This document shows, piece by piece, positions 43,481 through 53,863 of a DNA stretch of 64,000 nucleotides (within the stretch, counting starts at the first letter, position 1; each line of letters begins with the position of its first letter). The stretch is from contig CM070581.1 of assembly GCA_036346355.1 (NCBI GenBank), positions 6,076,001 through 6,140,000 of the forward strand, written 5' to 3'. Below the pieces are notes generated by a model that was not told the origin of the DNA, did no database searches, and worked only from the letters and a program-made list of their open reading frames with translations. The stretch comes from Rhipidocladum racemiflorum (taxonomy: Eukaryota; Streptophyta; Magnoliopsida; Poales; Poaceae). Both the position numbers and the translations under genes were made by a program.

Positions 43481-44219
43481 AGGATTTTTTTCTTCAGAAT
43501 TTTGGAATTTCTTTCTAAAGGAAATTCTTGATTATTGCATCAGCATGATGTCAATAAGGCTTTTGGAATTTTCTTTCTGAAGTAAATTGGGTTTATGATG
43601 TGAGCATGACGTAATGATGATGTCGGCAAGGGGAAAGGTATTGAGGCTAATATGTGGGGCTGGATCTATGGACCGGGTCCACGACAACACGCCAGTCTAC
43701 CGTGGACCAGGCTTATGACATAGTGCCTTTGGCAATATAAGCATCCATGTGGGTGTTGTTTGGGGTCAGGATGCTAGTGTGGCGTACGTGTGGCAGTGAC
43801 GTGGCTTAGCGGCGGTAGTGGTTCATGAGTCCCTATGGTCACCGATGCTCGGCGATATGGTGGAGGGCGGTGAGCACGGGATGGCTAGAACATGATGCGA
43901 GGAAGCTCATGTGTGCACTTTTGGCACCTAACGGCATTGGTGTCTATGAGGAGAAAAGCGATGGTGATGATTGGGTTGACTGTAGAGACCGCATTACGGT
44001 GGGGCTCTAATGAAGTGAGTGAGAGCATGAGGTAGAATGAGGCTCTACTGAGCTAGTGGTGGAGACGGTGGCAGAGAAGGGTCTTGGGCGACGACGCGAT
44101 TTGGTGGTGAGGTGTGACACGGCGGCGATGAGGAGTGCACGATGTTTTCCATGTGTCATAGCTAAAGAAATGTCTTCGAGTTTCCACGCAGCATGCACAG
44201 TTGGATGCCATTATTCTTC
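43481..44219. other. Spacer with GC-richer part, no gene recognised
   Basis: Short + strand frames at 43,825-44,010 and 44,056-44,238 do not resemble a known family. Probably non-coding interior of the Tekay element or unrelated DNA. Confidence 0.35.
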
Positions 44220-44221
44220 AA

Positions 44222-44386
44222 GAGCATATGACTTATAAAGAGCACCCAATCAAGATTCTCAAGACTGCATAGCACATCACTCGGAGTAGGACCATCTGCT
44301 TTTGCAAAGTTCAATGGAGTCACCACTCAGAAGAGGAAGCTACTTGGGAAAAAGAGGAAGAGCCGAAGTCCGAGTATCCCTAGCTC
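44222..44386 (+). pseudogene. Chromodomain end of a Tekay chromovirus pol
   Basis: EHPIKILKTA is followed, after a stop, by FCKVQWSHHSEEEATWEKEE and KSEYP with a TAG at about 44,382. This is the chromodomain at the C-terminus of Tekay/Del integrase (KVQWxxHxxEEATWE). Chromodomains guide integration to heterochromatin. Only the last about 50 codons remain, and an in-frame TAG lies between the two halves. Confidence 0.85.
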
Positions 44387-44829
44387 TTTGCTAGCTAGTC
44401 CAAATCTTGGGGTCCAGAAGGAGGTAGGTTTGTAAAACACTGAAATTTGAATGTTACCTTTTATTATTTATTTGTCATTTTTTTTTATAATTTTGGAGAA
44501 TTTTTTGGATTTATTAAATGCCTTATTGCTATTTTTGGTGTTATAAAAATATTTTATTCAAGAAAAATAAAGCCAAAGTTATGCTAAAAATAATTTCAAT
44601 AAGTTCAAAATAGTTCAAAATATTTTTGGGAATTGTCCTAGAATTTATAAACCCTATTTGATATTTATTTTAAAAATAGTTATGTTTCTCAGATTATTTT
44701 TAAATTAAAAAGAAAATAGGAAAACCCCCTTACCTTTGGGCCGAGCCCAGCGTGACCGGCCCACCTCCCAACCTCCCGCGCGGCCCACCGCCCCCCGCCC
44801 CTTCGGCCCCCCTCTGGCCCAGTTGGAGT

Positions 44830-45599
44830 AGCTCGGTTTTGGACTTATCTGAGTCGGATTCCCGGGTGAAGTCTTGCCACCCAGAAATTTCGAAGAAAGG
44901 GTGCTCCCTCCTCCTGAGGGGCGCCACCCGGTTCCTAAGGAAGTCTCGGATGACGTCTTGACCAATGAGCCCCAAGTTCGTGAGCTCACTGATCATCATG
45001 AGCACCCGTTCCTCCTCCTCTTGCACCAGAGGGCGGAGTGTCTCAATGCTCGGAGCCACCGCTCCGGTATAGCAGAGGGAACTCCCCTATGCTTTTTTCA
45101 GATAAAACCAACCATCGACCTAACCCGACACCGAGTCCTTGAGCGTGACGCTCAGGAACTCGTATGGTCGGTTAGACCGAAGGCGAAAATAGACGCAACC
45201 AGCAGGAGTGGTCGTGCTGATGCGGGATAAAGAATAGAAGTGGAAAAAAAGACTGGCCGTGGGAAAGATGCCCACGTATCCCTCGCAAAGGTGCGAGAAG
45301 AATTCCAGGACAAGGACGGAGTTAGGGTTGAGGTTAGAGATCTCACATTCGCAGTGGGCGAGCATCGACTCCAAAAACTCACTCTCGAGCATCTGAAGCC
45401 CGTTGATGGAGTACAGCTCGCAGGAGATGATCTCTCCCTCCTGCGGCTCCGGTGCCTGCTCGTCACGGGCCACCTGCCACGAGTTCTCGTCAAGGTATCC
45501 GAGCCTCACGAGCATCTTGAGCCTCTCTTCACTCATCCTACTCACACCGAACTTCACCATTGATTTTAAGAGAAGAACGAAGATGAACACAAAAAGCAC
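44830..45599 (-). pseudogene. Antisense extra gene of a second Tat-type element
   Basis: From 45,599 down: MSEERLKMLVRLGYL-like start, GEIISCELYSINGLQ, NLNPNSVLVLEFFSHLCEGY (the family core, compare NLNPNSILHIAIFVRLC in the large array), VGIFPTASLFFHFYSLSR, then after breaks MISELTNLGLIGQDVIRDFL and RNRVAPLRRREHPFFE (about 45,000-44,880). It is the same putative gypsy-type transposon family but a clearly different member. Its - orientation implies the parent element lies on the + strand with its 3' LTR to the right, which is what is found. Confidence 0.75.
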
Positions 45600-46085
45600 A
45601 AGACTTGAAGGATTTCTTAAGTTTCAAGCGCAAGATGTGGGCGAAGGGTTCCCTTGTCGCTGCTTAAATATATGGCTTGGGATCTCTAGAGCCTTGAATG
45701 CAAAATGTGAACGAAGAGTTTCCCGCCGCCAGTCTCGAGAAGCCCTAAGGGCACAAGCACAGGCGAAGAGTTTCTCACCACTCCCGAGTTCACGCGTGGA
45801 TGAACAATTTCCAAAACTGTCCAATAATGGCGCGGTTCCCAAAAAAACTTTCCACACTACGACTGCCAGGCTTCTCCAAGAAGGAACCGTGACAACTTTT
45901 CACATTCTCTTACTCGAGCTTCCCTTGGTCCGGGATCGAGTTGTATGCTTGTTCTTTTCCAAACATGCTCGTTTGCTAGCAGGATATGCTTGGATGCTGC
46001 AGCAGTGCTTCGCTGCAAGATTCCAATCCCTCTGTTGAGTTTGTAGGCTTAAAGGGAAGGCCCCGCCAAGTAGTTCTTCACTTGA

Positions 46086-46100
46086 GCCTCGGGGGCTAGC
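46086..46100 (+). promoter_or_regulatory. Polypurine tract of the second Tat-type element
   Basis: GCCTCGGGGGCTAGC directly precedes TGCCGGGG. A CCTCGGGGGCTA tract is usual before the 3' LTR of Tat elements in grasses. Confidence 0.65.
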
Positions 46101-47168
46101 TGCCGGGGATTGGATAATTTCCATAAGTACCATAATACCCCGGTAGACGGTTTTTCGGCTAACCATGCGTACCCTCGGATGATGTCCCTGAGGATGACCC
46201 GCGCATGATCTAGCTGATCGGTCTGCCCGGCCGGACTAGGCTTGTCATTCAGCCTCGAGCATCCGTGCTCGAGGCACGAGCATCTATACTTGACGAATAC
46301 ACATACAATGGGTATCCCCAGTGGCCCAGGACGCCGGGTGGGCCGATCCAGGCCCAACAATGGCCGAACGCCAAGTGGGCCAAGTGCGATTTGGCCCCAA
46401 CCGAAGGCGATCGGGGGAATCCCCCCCCCCCCGCAGGTCGGACGCCCCGCAACATCCGACCCGACCAAGGCGCACTACACCAAGCGCCAACACCGGGCTG
46501 TCACCAGCCATCGGTCACCTACCCCACGGACGCGACGACTCAGGCCGACTGTGTGAGGGTAGGTGGCCCCTTCCCCAGGCGGCGAGAGGGTCGCAAAAGT
46601 CAAGACACCAGTCTCGTCACCCGGACGAGTGCAGCAGAAGAGTGCGCTCCCTCCCGAGGCAACGCCAGAGTCAAAGTGCTACGTCAGCGCCTGGCAGATG
46701 CACAGAGGGTAGGCGCGTCACTTCCCGTCGCAGCGGAGAGCCCTGTCGTTCGGTATGTCTACCAACCCGGCGCAGTGCAAACAACCATCAGTCACTCACC
46801 GAAGACCAGGACTCCCAGGCGCAGGACATCCCATTCTTTTTTCCTCTTTTCGGATTCCCATGTAACCTGCCCCCTCCGACTGTATAAGGGGAGGCAGGAC
46901 CCCCAAGGGGGGGCGATCAACGGCACTTGGACTCTCTCTCTCTGTTTTCCATTTCTCTCCATCTCCACCGAGGCGCTCAAGGCCAGCCCTTAGCCCTCGC
47001 CTGTAACACTGTGTCCGAAAGCAACACGAATCCATCACACGAACTGGAGTAGGGATGTTCAGCCCGAACCAGTATACTTCTTGGGCTCTCTGAGTCGACC
47101 ATTCAAGGAGAGGGAATGCGCGGCCTCTTAGACTAAAAATCGTATTGCCGGCGCCCGAAACACCGACA
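46101..47168 (+). repeat. LTR of the second Tat-type element
   Basis: It starts TGCCGGGGATTGG and ends GAAACACCGACA, 1,068 bp. A TATA-like GTATAAGGGG lies at 46,882-46,891, followed by a CT-repeat leader (about 46,931-46,945) as in an LTR promoter. The + strand frames inside are open by GC composition only. Confidence 0.7.
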
Positions 47169-47640
47169 ATACTCGTCTACGACTAAGCGCGCTCGGCCCA
47201 AGCTCGCCCACGAGATGTATGGTCGGAAGGTCGTCTTCAGCAGTAACGCCCAAGTAGCGCTATTCATGCCACGATGTGGTGTCGTTACGCCCACGATGGG
47301 AACGTAGCATAAACCAAGGCTTCGGTTACGACCACGATCGATGTGGTAAAATGCCCATCATTCGGCTGCAATTAGGTTGGATATTTCTTAAGAGCTATAA
47401 ATACCTCCTGTACATATAAGGAAGGGGAGGAAAAGCTGATCCAAGCTAGTCAATTTGCGCACACACACATATTCCATCTGAAATAATCAAGCGATACCAT
47501 TGTCATTGGAGTAGGGTTATTATCTCCTCAACGAGAGACCCAAACCAGTATAAACCCTTGTGTCCGCCATCAGGGTATTCTGAGCCAATCAAGCATACTT
47601 CGGACGTAATCCCTTCATCGAAAAAGGGGACCGTGTTGAT
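47169..47640 (+). repeat. Second LTR end of different type
   Basis: A TATA-like CTATAAATACC near 47,396 is followed by ACACACACAC and an LTR-like end with ACGAGAGACCCAAACCAGTAT. It resembles the 3' half of another LTR but its start is not visible. It lies between the Tat LTR and the return to the Tekay LTR. Confidence 0.4.
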
Positions 47641-48028
47641 CCCTCAATCAACAAGTAAGCTCGGCGGGGACCCGTTTTCCAATTGTCAATAGGAAGATTT
47701 TGAAAAATTCCTTGGTTTCTTCAAGCATGTCCTTGTTGTCGACTGCAAGGTGGAAGAAGGAGGGGAAAGGATACCGATCAGCTTCATGGTAGAAAAAGAA
47801 TTCGGAGGTTCGGAGGGACTCTTGATCGAGTTGGTAGAAGGGAAATATTTTGAAGCATTTTGAACTCAAATAAAATATTTCCAAAAAAAAACTTTATATG
47901 AAATTTCCAAACAATTAAATAATTCAAGAAATGTCTTAATTCAAATTAATTCCAATTAAATTTTAGAAAATTCCAAAAATTCCAAATACACATTAAATGA
48001 AATAAAAGCAAAAAATTGGGATGTTACA

Positions 48029-48116
48029 AGAATGGTAAAGCTATCACTGGAATAGGGTTGCTTCAAGAAATGAGCCTAGCTAGACCCTCACAGACTAGAT
48101 GGGTTCACATATTAAA
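48029..48116 (+). pseudogene. hAT transposase relic, left part
   Basis: The short stretch reads GKAITGIGLLQEMSLARPSQ and TRWVHILK, matching the hAT transposase motif LARxxxTRWxxH. It stops at the MULE insertion (target duplication CATATTAAA at 48,108-48,116) and resumes at 52,862. Confidence 0.75.
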
Positions 48117-48396
48117 GGGTTATTTGGATATATGCCACTGCAGGAACCGGTTATTTGAGATTTGCCATCGTTCCTTTTCTTCTTCGAGTGATGCCATTAT
48201 GAAACCGTGCTTATTCGAAATATGCCACCGGTGACGACACGTGTGCACTCCGGTCAAACCGAGCGCAGGACTGAGTGTAATGGGACCGTTTTGCCCCTCC
48301 GCACCGGGAATCAAATCGGCTGGCTGGGTCGAACCCGGTTAGTGCCCTCCCCCATTCGACATAGCAAGAACCCTAGATTCTCCACCCACCCGGCGA
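48117..48396 (+). repeat. MULE left terminal inverted repeat
   Basis: 280 bp ending CACCCACCCGGCGA. The outer about 220 bp are almost without differences from the right repeat; the inner part has several small indels near 48,290-48,370. Confidence 0.95.
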
Positions 48397-48661
48397 TTCC
48401 CCACCCGGCGACGAGCCCACCCATGGCGGTGGCCTAAAGGCTCTCTGGCTTGTCCGTGTCCGTGGCGGCAATGGATGCGGTATCGAACTGATGCGATCGC
48501 CATTCTTTGTCGCTTGAAGTAAGTCTTTGCGATTGTTGGTATGGTAGTTTTGATTGTTTGGATAGTAGTTTAGCTTGGTAAATTAGATGTAGTTTTGACT
48601 CTTTTGGTAAATTCCGGGTTCCAGCTCTTTCGGGATTTCGGATGTCCGTGGCGGCAATGAT

Positions 48662-51359
48662 TTGGTGGAAAAGTTTAGGGTAGTTATTCAGGTGGAGGCC
48701 TTCTCCACAATAGAAGAAAGCGGTAGGAAGGTGTACACTAGATCAAGGAAGCTGACATGGTTAACCGATGAGAAGAATGTTAGCTTTCGGTCAGTGAGGC
48801 AGGGTTTGCATAGGCATGTGACATGGGGACCCAACGAAATGTGTCATTTGTACTACTTTGACAGCAAGGTGCGGTGAGGATGCTGAATTCACCGAGGATA
48901 CTGATGTCGAGAGCTTGATTGAGATGTACAACATTGAGAAGGAAATCACTTTTATATGTTTTTGTTCTTGATGATGGAGGACCGGATCCATTTGATAATG
49001 CGGAGGAGTATGTTGGTGTAGATGATGAGGACTTGTACAGGATGCTACGAGCACTCGACAACTTTGCGGAGGAACCCTCTTACATGGGTGAACCTAGTAT
49101 CTTCGAGCTCTTTGAAGCGAGAGATGGCGGAATAACGATCCTGAAGAGCTGATAGTTACACATGATCTTAGCAACCCAACTATTGTCAAAGGGGCTATGT
49201 TCCCTGATATAGTTGCTTTCAGAAAGGCTATTAGGCATTATGCAATCCTGAATGACTTTGAAATAAATACAATCAAGTCTGACCAAAGTAGGTTTATTAG
49301 TGAATGCAAACATGTGGGTTGTTCTTGGAGAGTTCATGCTTCTAAAGTGCAGGATGGATGTGCCATTATGGTAATTCACCTTCCTCTGTGTGTGTGTGTC
49401 TGTATTTTATGTGTTGCAATGTGCTAACATATGTTTTTCTTGTATTTGTAGATCAAAACTCTTAATTCAAAGCACATTTGCCCTAGTACAAAGATGAAGG
49501 AGGGGAAGATGGCTACACAAGATTGGGTGGCAGACAGATTAGGGGACTGGTTGAGAAATAACCCAAATAAGGGGGCAAGAGAGGCTCAGAGGAAGCTGCA
49601 GGATGATTACAAGATCAAGTTGGGCTATGGTAAGACATGGTCAGGTATGCAAATAGCACTTACACAAATACATGGTGCATATGAGGATAGCTTTCAAATG
49701 CTTTTCAACTGGAAGGCTGAGTTAGAACATAGGAGTCGGGATCAATTGTAGAAATAGAACTGAAGAAGTATGGCAATAAGATGTGTTTCCACAGAATGTT
49801 TGTAGCATTTAAACCTTGCATAGATGGATTCTTGAGAGGCTGCAGGCCATACATTGGTGTGGATTCTACTAGCCTAAATGGTACATATAAGGGACAACTA
49901 GCATCAGCAACATCTGTAGATGGTCATAACTGGCTTTTTTATGTTGCTTATGGTGTTTTTTATTCTGAAACTGAGGACAACTGGACATGGTTTATGAACC
50001 AGTTGAATAAAGCTGTCGGAAGTCCTGATGGTTTAGTGATATCTAGTGATGCATGTAAAGGGCTAGAGTCAGCTGTAAAAAATGTGTTCCCTAATGCTGA
50101 GCACAGAGAGTGTATGAGACATCTCAGATAGTAATTTCATGAAAAACTCCATGGCAAGGTCTACACAGATCACTTATATCCTGCTGCTAGGTCCTACACA
50201 GATTCTAGATTTCAGTGGCACATGTCCAAAATTTTTGAGCACTGCCCAGATGCTGTAGATTATTTGCAGAAACATCACCATGGTTTGTGGTATAGATGTG
50301 GTTTCTCAGAGCTTAGCAAAGTAGACTACCTCACAAATAACATATCTGAGAGTTTCAATAACCAAATAAAGGACTTCAAGGGCCTGCACCTTCATGAACT
50401 TGTGGATAGAATAAGAGAAGCGATAATGAGCAAGTTTGCCGTTAGGAGGAGTATTGGCAGGTCAATGGAAGGAGTGATCCTTCCTAATGTCATGAAGGAG
50501 CTGTTTGTGGTAAGCAAACAAGCTGGACTTGCTCATCCAAAGATCACCAGGACTGATGATACTGAGGCAGAAGTCACATTTGATAATGAATTGTTGGACA
50601 GAAGGCACTCTGTGAAGTTACATGACAGGTCCTGTACATGCAGGCAATGGCAAATATCGGGGAAGCCTTGTAAACATGCAATGGCATTCATCTGTTCCAT
50701 TCGCGGAGCAAGCATAGAAGATCATGTGGACAGCTACTACTCAGTTGAGAGGTTCAAAGAAGCTTATCAAGGTATTATCCCCACCATGACTGACATGACT
50801 CAGTGGAAGCAAGTTGATGTTGGGCATAAGGTGCATCCACCAAAGCAGAAGAGGGTGGCAGGCAGGCCAAGGAAGCAGAGGCTGAGGAGTTTCCTGGATC
50901 CAACCAAGAGAACGGTTAAGTGCAAAAGGTGTGGTGGCACTGGACACCTGCAAAAAACATGCAAATTGGCAGCCCTGTTTGATGATGGCACTTCTGAACA
51001 ACCTGAAATCTCCATGAAGAGGTAATGCAACCTGAAAGCAATAGAGCATGTCTTTGTTGTCTATACATGTCATGCATATGGTTGTTTTTTGCAGGAAAAG
51101 GGCTCCCACAAAAAAGAAGCATGCACCAATTAAGAAGAAGAAGGCTAAGGAAGCAGAGGATGCATCAAACAACACACCAAGGCAGAGGGCATCTGAAGAT
51201 GCTGCAAGGAGCACACCAAGCAACACACCAAGTCAGAGGGCATCTGAAGATGCTGCAAGGAGCCCACCATGCAAAAGAGCAACACCAAGCAAGTCACCAA
51301 AGAAGACCCCTGTCAAGAACAAGTGGACAGAATGGAGTAGGCAGAATGTGAGATGTTAA
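48662..51359 (+). pseudogene. MULE (MuDR-type) transposase with frameshifts and stops
   Basis: N-terminal frames 48,662-48,877 and 48,919-49,152 belong together through a frameshift. The MuDR DNA-binding region starts MFPDIVAFRKAIRHYAILND (49,197) with CKHVGCSWRVHA. An 81-bp GT-AG intron (49,371-49,451) follows, then KHICPSTKMKEG. A frameshift near 49,740 leads to the catalytic MULE domain with GVDSTSLNGTYKG (first Asp about 49,860) and ISSDACKGLESAV (second Asp about 50,045). TAG TAA stops stand in frame at 50,129-50,134. Then come TNNISESFNNQIKDFKG, a SWIM zinc finger CTCRQWQISGKPCKH (50,634-50,678), a Gly-Arg-Pro basic motif and a CCHC knuckle CKRCGGTGHLQKTC (about 50,921-50,962). A second intron (51,022-51,094) precedes a Lys-rich tail ending at 51,359. 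No ATG is clear for the first frame. It would cut and join the element's ends in the nucleus; as read it is inactive. Confidence 0.9.
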
Positions 51360-52585
51360 TGTGTGTTCCCTGTTTTATGTAATTAGCTGCTACTTGTTTC
51401 ACTATTTCATGTAATGAGCTACTACTGGACTTGTCTTCTTGTTAACCTATTATAGCTACTACTGGACTTGTTTATCAAATATCTTTCTTTCTCTTTGTCA
51501 ATTCAATTTCTCTTTGTCAAATTTCTCTTCGCTCAACTTGGCATGCCAATTCAATTTCTCTTTGTCAGCAGTAGCTGCAAGACGAAGTGCTTTACACCAT
51601 GATTCCTTCTCCCAGGAAGATAGATAGCATATAGATAGCACACCTTGCTTCCATTGTCAAGATATAGACAATTTGAGTGAAAGGCACAGAAAGATGCTTG
51701 ACTAGCAGTTCTAACTTCTACAATATGTTCATTCTCGTAGTTCCTTCAAGGAACAAAATTGATGTACTTAAACCTTGAAATCAAATGTCCTTACGAATTT
51801 GTTTGATACTCTCGAGCATGATCAAATTTGACTAACTACTACATGTACACCTGGAAAGAGATAAATGCTAATTCATTGAAGATGGTAATCATTTTGGAAG
51901 CTTACAGTTTACAGATCAACAAACTTGAAAGCTTACAACATTCTTCATCCAATGCAACAAACTAGGCCTACAACAAACTTGCAACAAACTAGGCCTACTT
52001 CAAAAAAACTGCTACAACAATTGACATTACGAAACAAGACAGAAAAATCCACATTCCTACAACATTCTTCATCCAGTTCTTCTTTGCAAGCAATTCTTCA
52101 CTTTGCTTCTTCAATGCACGGACATCGACGCAGAGTTGCTTCAAATGCACAGAACATTCAACCGAGCCACATTGCTCTGTCAGATTTTGCATTCTACTCA
52201 TTCCATGGCCACATGCAACAGATTCATCCTCCCACATGAAAAAGTTGCACACATCATTGCTCTGCAATCCTCAATAGCAACAAAAAACAATCAAAACATT
52301 GGGAATCAAATCAACAACTCAGCAAACAATCTTGTTGAAGACTAACCGAGGAATTGTTCTTGCACTTCAAGAAGTACCTACCAGGATTTCTTTCACTCCT
52401 GCTCCTTAGCCTAAGCCTTTGGAATCTTGCAACGCGGTCAAATTTTGCATTTTCAGAACATACCTCTCAACCCCGTCACGACCCAGAAGAGCAAGACCTT
52501 GCGGAATCCATGAGGCAAGCTACTTCGACCACCGACTGACCAAGACCTTTCGAGAACAAATACCGGATTGCTAGGCTGGGGCTTG
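51360..52585. other. MULE 3' non-coding region
   Basis: AT-rich with repeats such as TCAATTTCTCTTTGTCA (51,498 and 51,551) and ACAACAAACTAGGCCTAC (about 51,955 and 51,980). No supported gene on either strand. Confidence 0.5.
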
Positions 52586-52861
52586 TCGCCGGGTGGGTGG
52601 AGAATCTAGGAGTTCTTCTTTGTGTCGAATGGGGAGGGCACTAACCGGTTCGACCCGGCCGATTTGATTCCCGGTGCGGAGGGGCAAAACGGTCCCATTA
52701 CACTCAGTCCTGCGCTCGGTTTGACCGGAGTGCACACGTGTCGTCACCGGTGGCATATTTCGAATAAGCACGGTTTCATAATGGCATCACTCGAAGAAGA
52801 AAAGGAACGATGGCAAATCTCAAATAACCGGTTCCTGCAGTGGCATATATCCAAATAACCC
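52586..52861 (-). repeat. MULE right terminal inverted repeat
   Basis: Inverted partner of 48,117-48,396; ends CCAAATAACCC and is followed by CATATTAAA. Confidence 0.95.
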
Positions 52862-52870
52862 CATATTAAA

Positions 52871-53863
52871 ACCATGCTTCCTATTTTCTAGATGCGGGAG
52901 ACGATATTAGGCATGATAGAAATTGTGTCTAAAGATGCTTGTCAACCATCAAGTTAAGGTGGAGCATAAGGTTTGATACAGAAGACAGTAAGCTTTGAAT
53001 TTGTATTCATCTTGCATTTGTTGATAGAATTATTGAGCATTACAAATGAGTTATAACTTGCTTTGCAAAGGAGGGATCAAGATATTGTTGAAGTTATGGG
53101 TTTGCTTGTAGATGTGAAAGTGCGCTTGAAAGGCATGAGAAATAATGAATGAGAGCCATTGTTCCAACAAACCAAAACCTTTTGTGAAGCAAATGAGATT
53201 CATGTGGCAAATATCGAAGAGCTCATACTAGTTAGAGGTAAATCTGCACTTAGAAAGCATACGGTGATTCACTTTCATTATTACCATGTTCAGATTTTCA
53301 TTGTTGTTATTGATGCCATTACATCAGAGATGAACCATCGGTTCAATGAAGTTTCTTCAGAGTTACTGGTATGCATGTCTTGTCTTGATCCAAGAAACTC
53401 TTTTCTCCAAGTTTGATGTAGATAAACTTATTCGGCTAGCTCAAATACATGCTGATGACTTCACCATGGATGACCGTTTGTTGTTAAGAAATCAACTTTA
53501 AACATTTATTCTCAACATCAGAAGAAGTGTAGAATTTCATGGGTGTGGTGATATTGCAAAGCTAGCTCAAAAGATGGTTGAAACTAGGAAAATAGAAAAT
53601 TTCCATTAGTCTATGGTCTCATCGAGCTAACATTAATCCTTTCAGTAGCAACGGCATCGGTAGAAAGAGTCTTTTCAGCAATGAATATTATCAAGACATA
53701 TTTACGCAATAGAGTAGCAAATGAGTGGTTCAGTGACTTAATAATATGATACACTGAGTTAGAGATATTTAGAAGTATTGACGATGATAAAATCATAAAA
53801 CGCTTTCAAGCCATGAAGAAACTTATAATGCCATTGCCTCGTACTCTTACTACTCATTGCTAG
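52871..53863 (+). pseudogene. hAT transposase relic, right part with dimerisation domain
   Basis: Continues the fragment at 48,029. After broken frames, FQQTKTFCEANEIHVANIEE (53,161 on) and VQIFIVVIDAITSEMNHRFN with ELLVCMSCLDPRNSF match the middle of plant zinc-finger/hAT proteins. The C-terminal dimerisation domain follows with LTLILSVATASVERVFSAMN (about 53,628-53,690), IIKTYLRNRVANEWFSDLI and IKRFQAMK; the stop is TAG at 53,861. Several stops lie between. The parent was an Ac-type hAT or a gene derived from one. Confidence 0.85.

Larger units (their letters stand above)
44431..48028 (+). repeat. Tekay 3' LTR, split by a nested insertion
   Basis: It starts TGTAAAACACTGAAATTTGAA about 45 bp after the chromodomain stop and ends AATTGGGATGTTACA at 48,028. 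The outer parts (44,431 to about 44,830 and about 47,640-48,028) share the AAAATTTCCAAATAATT-like texture of one LTR, while the middle belongs to another retroelement. No 5-bp target duplication of the whole LTR is seen because the other flank is lost (AGGTT left is internal; AGAAT right). Confidence 0.6.
48117..52861 (+). mobile_element. Mutator-like element (MULE) with long terminal inverted repeats
   Basis: 4,745 bp. The terminal inverted repeats are 48,117-48,396 and 52,586-52,861, starting GGGTTATTTGGATATATGCC and nearly identical for the first 200 bp. The 9-bp target duplication CATATTAAA is exact on both sides (48,108-48,116 and 52,862-52,870), the normal length for MULEs. One transposase gene lies on the + strand. 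The insertion cuts a hAT transposase relic. Exact duplication and near-identical repeats mean a recent insertion. Confidence 0.95.

Noticed and set aside
45403..46038. Frame of 211 codons on the + strand
   Set aside because: It is opposite to the antisense gene with the recognisable NLNPNSVL core, runs into non-coding spacer and has no domain of its own.
46265..46993. Frame of 242 codons on the + strand
   Set aside because: It lies wholly inside the 1,068-bp LTR, overlaps other open frames in the same GC-rich DNA and spans the TATA box and leader.
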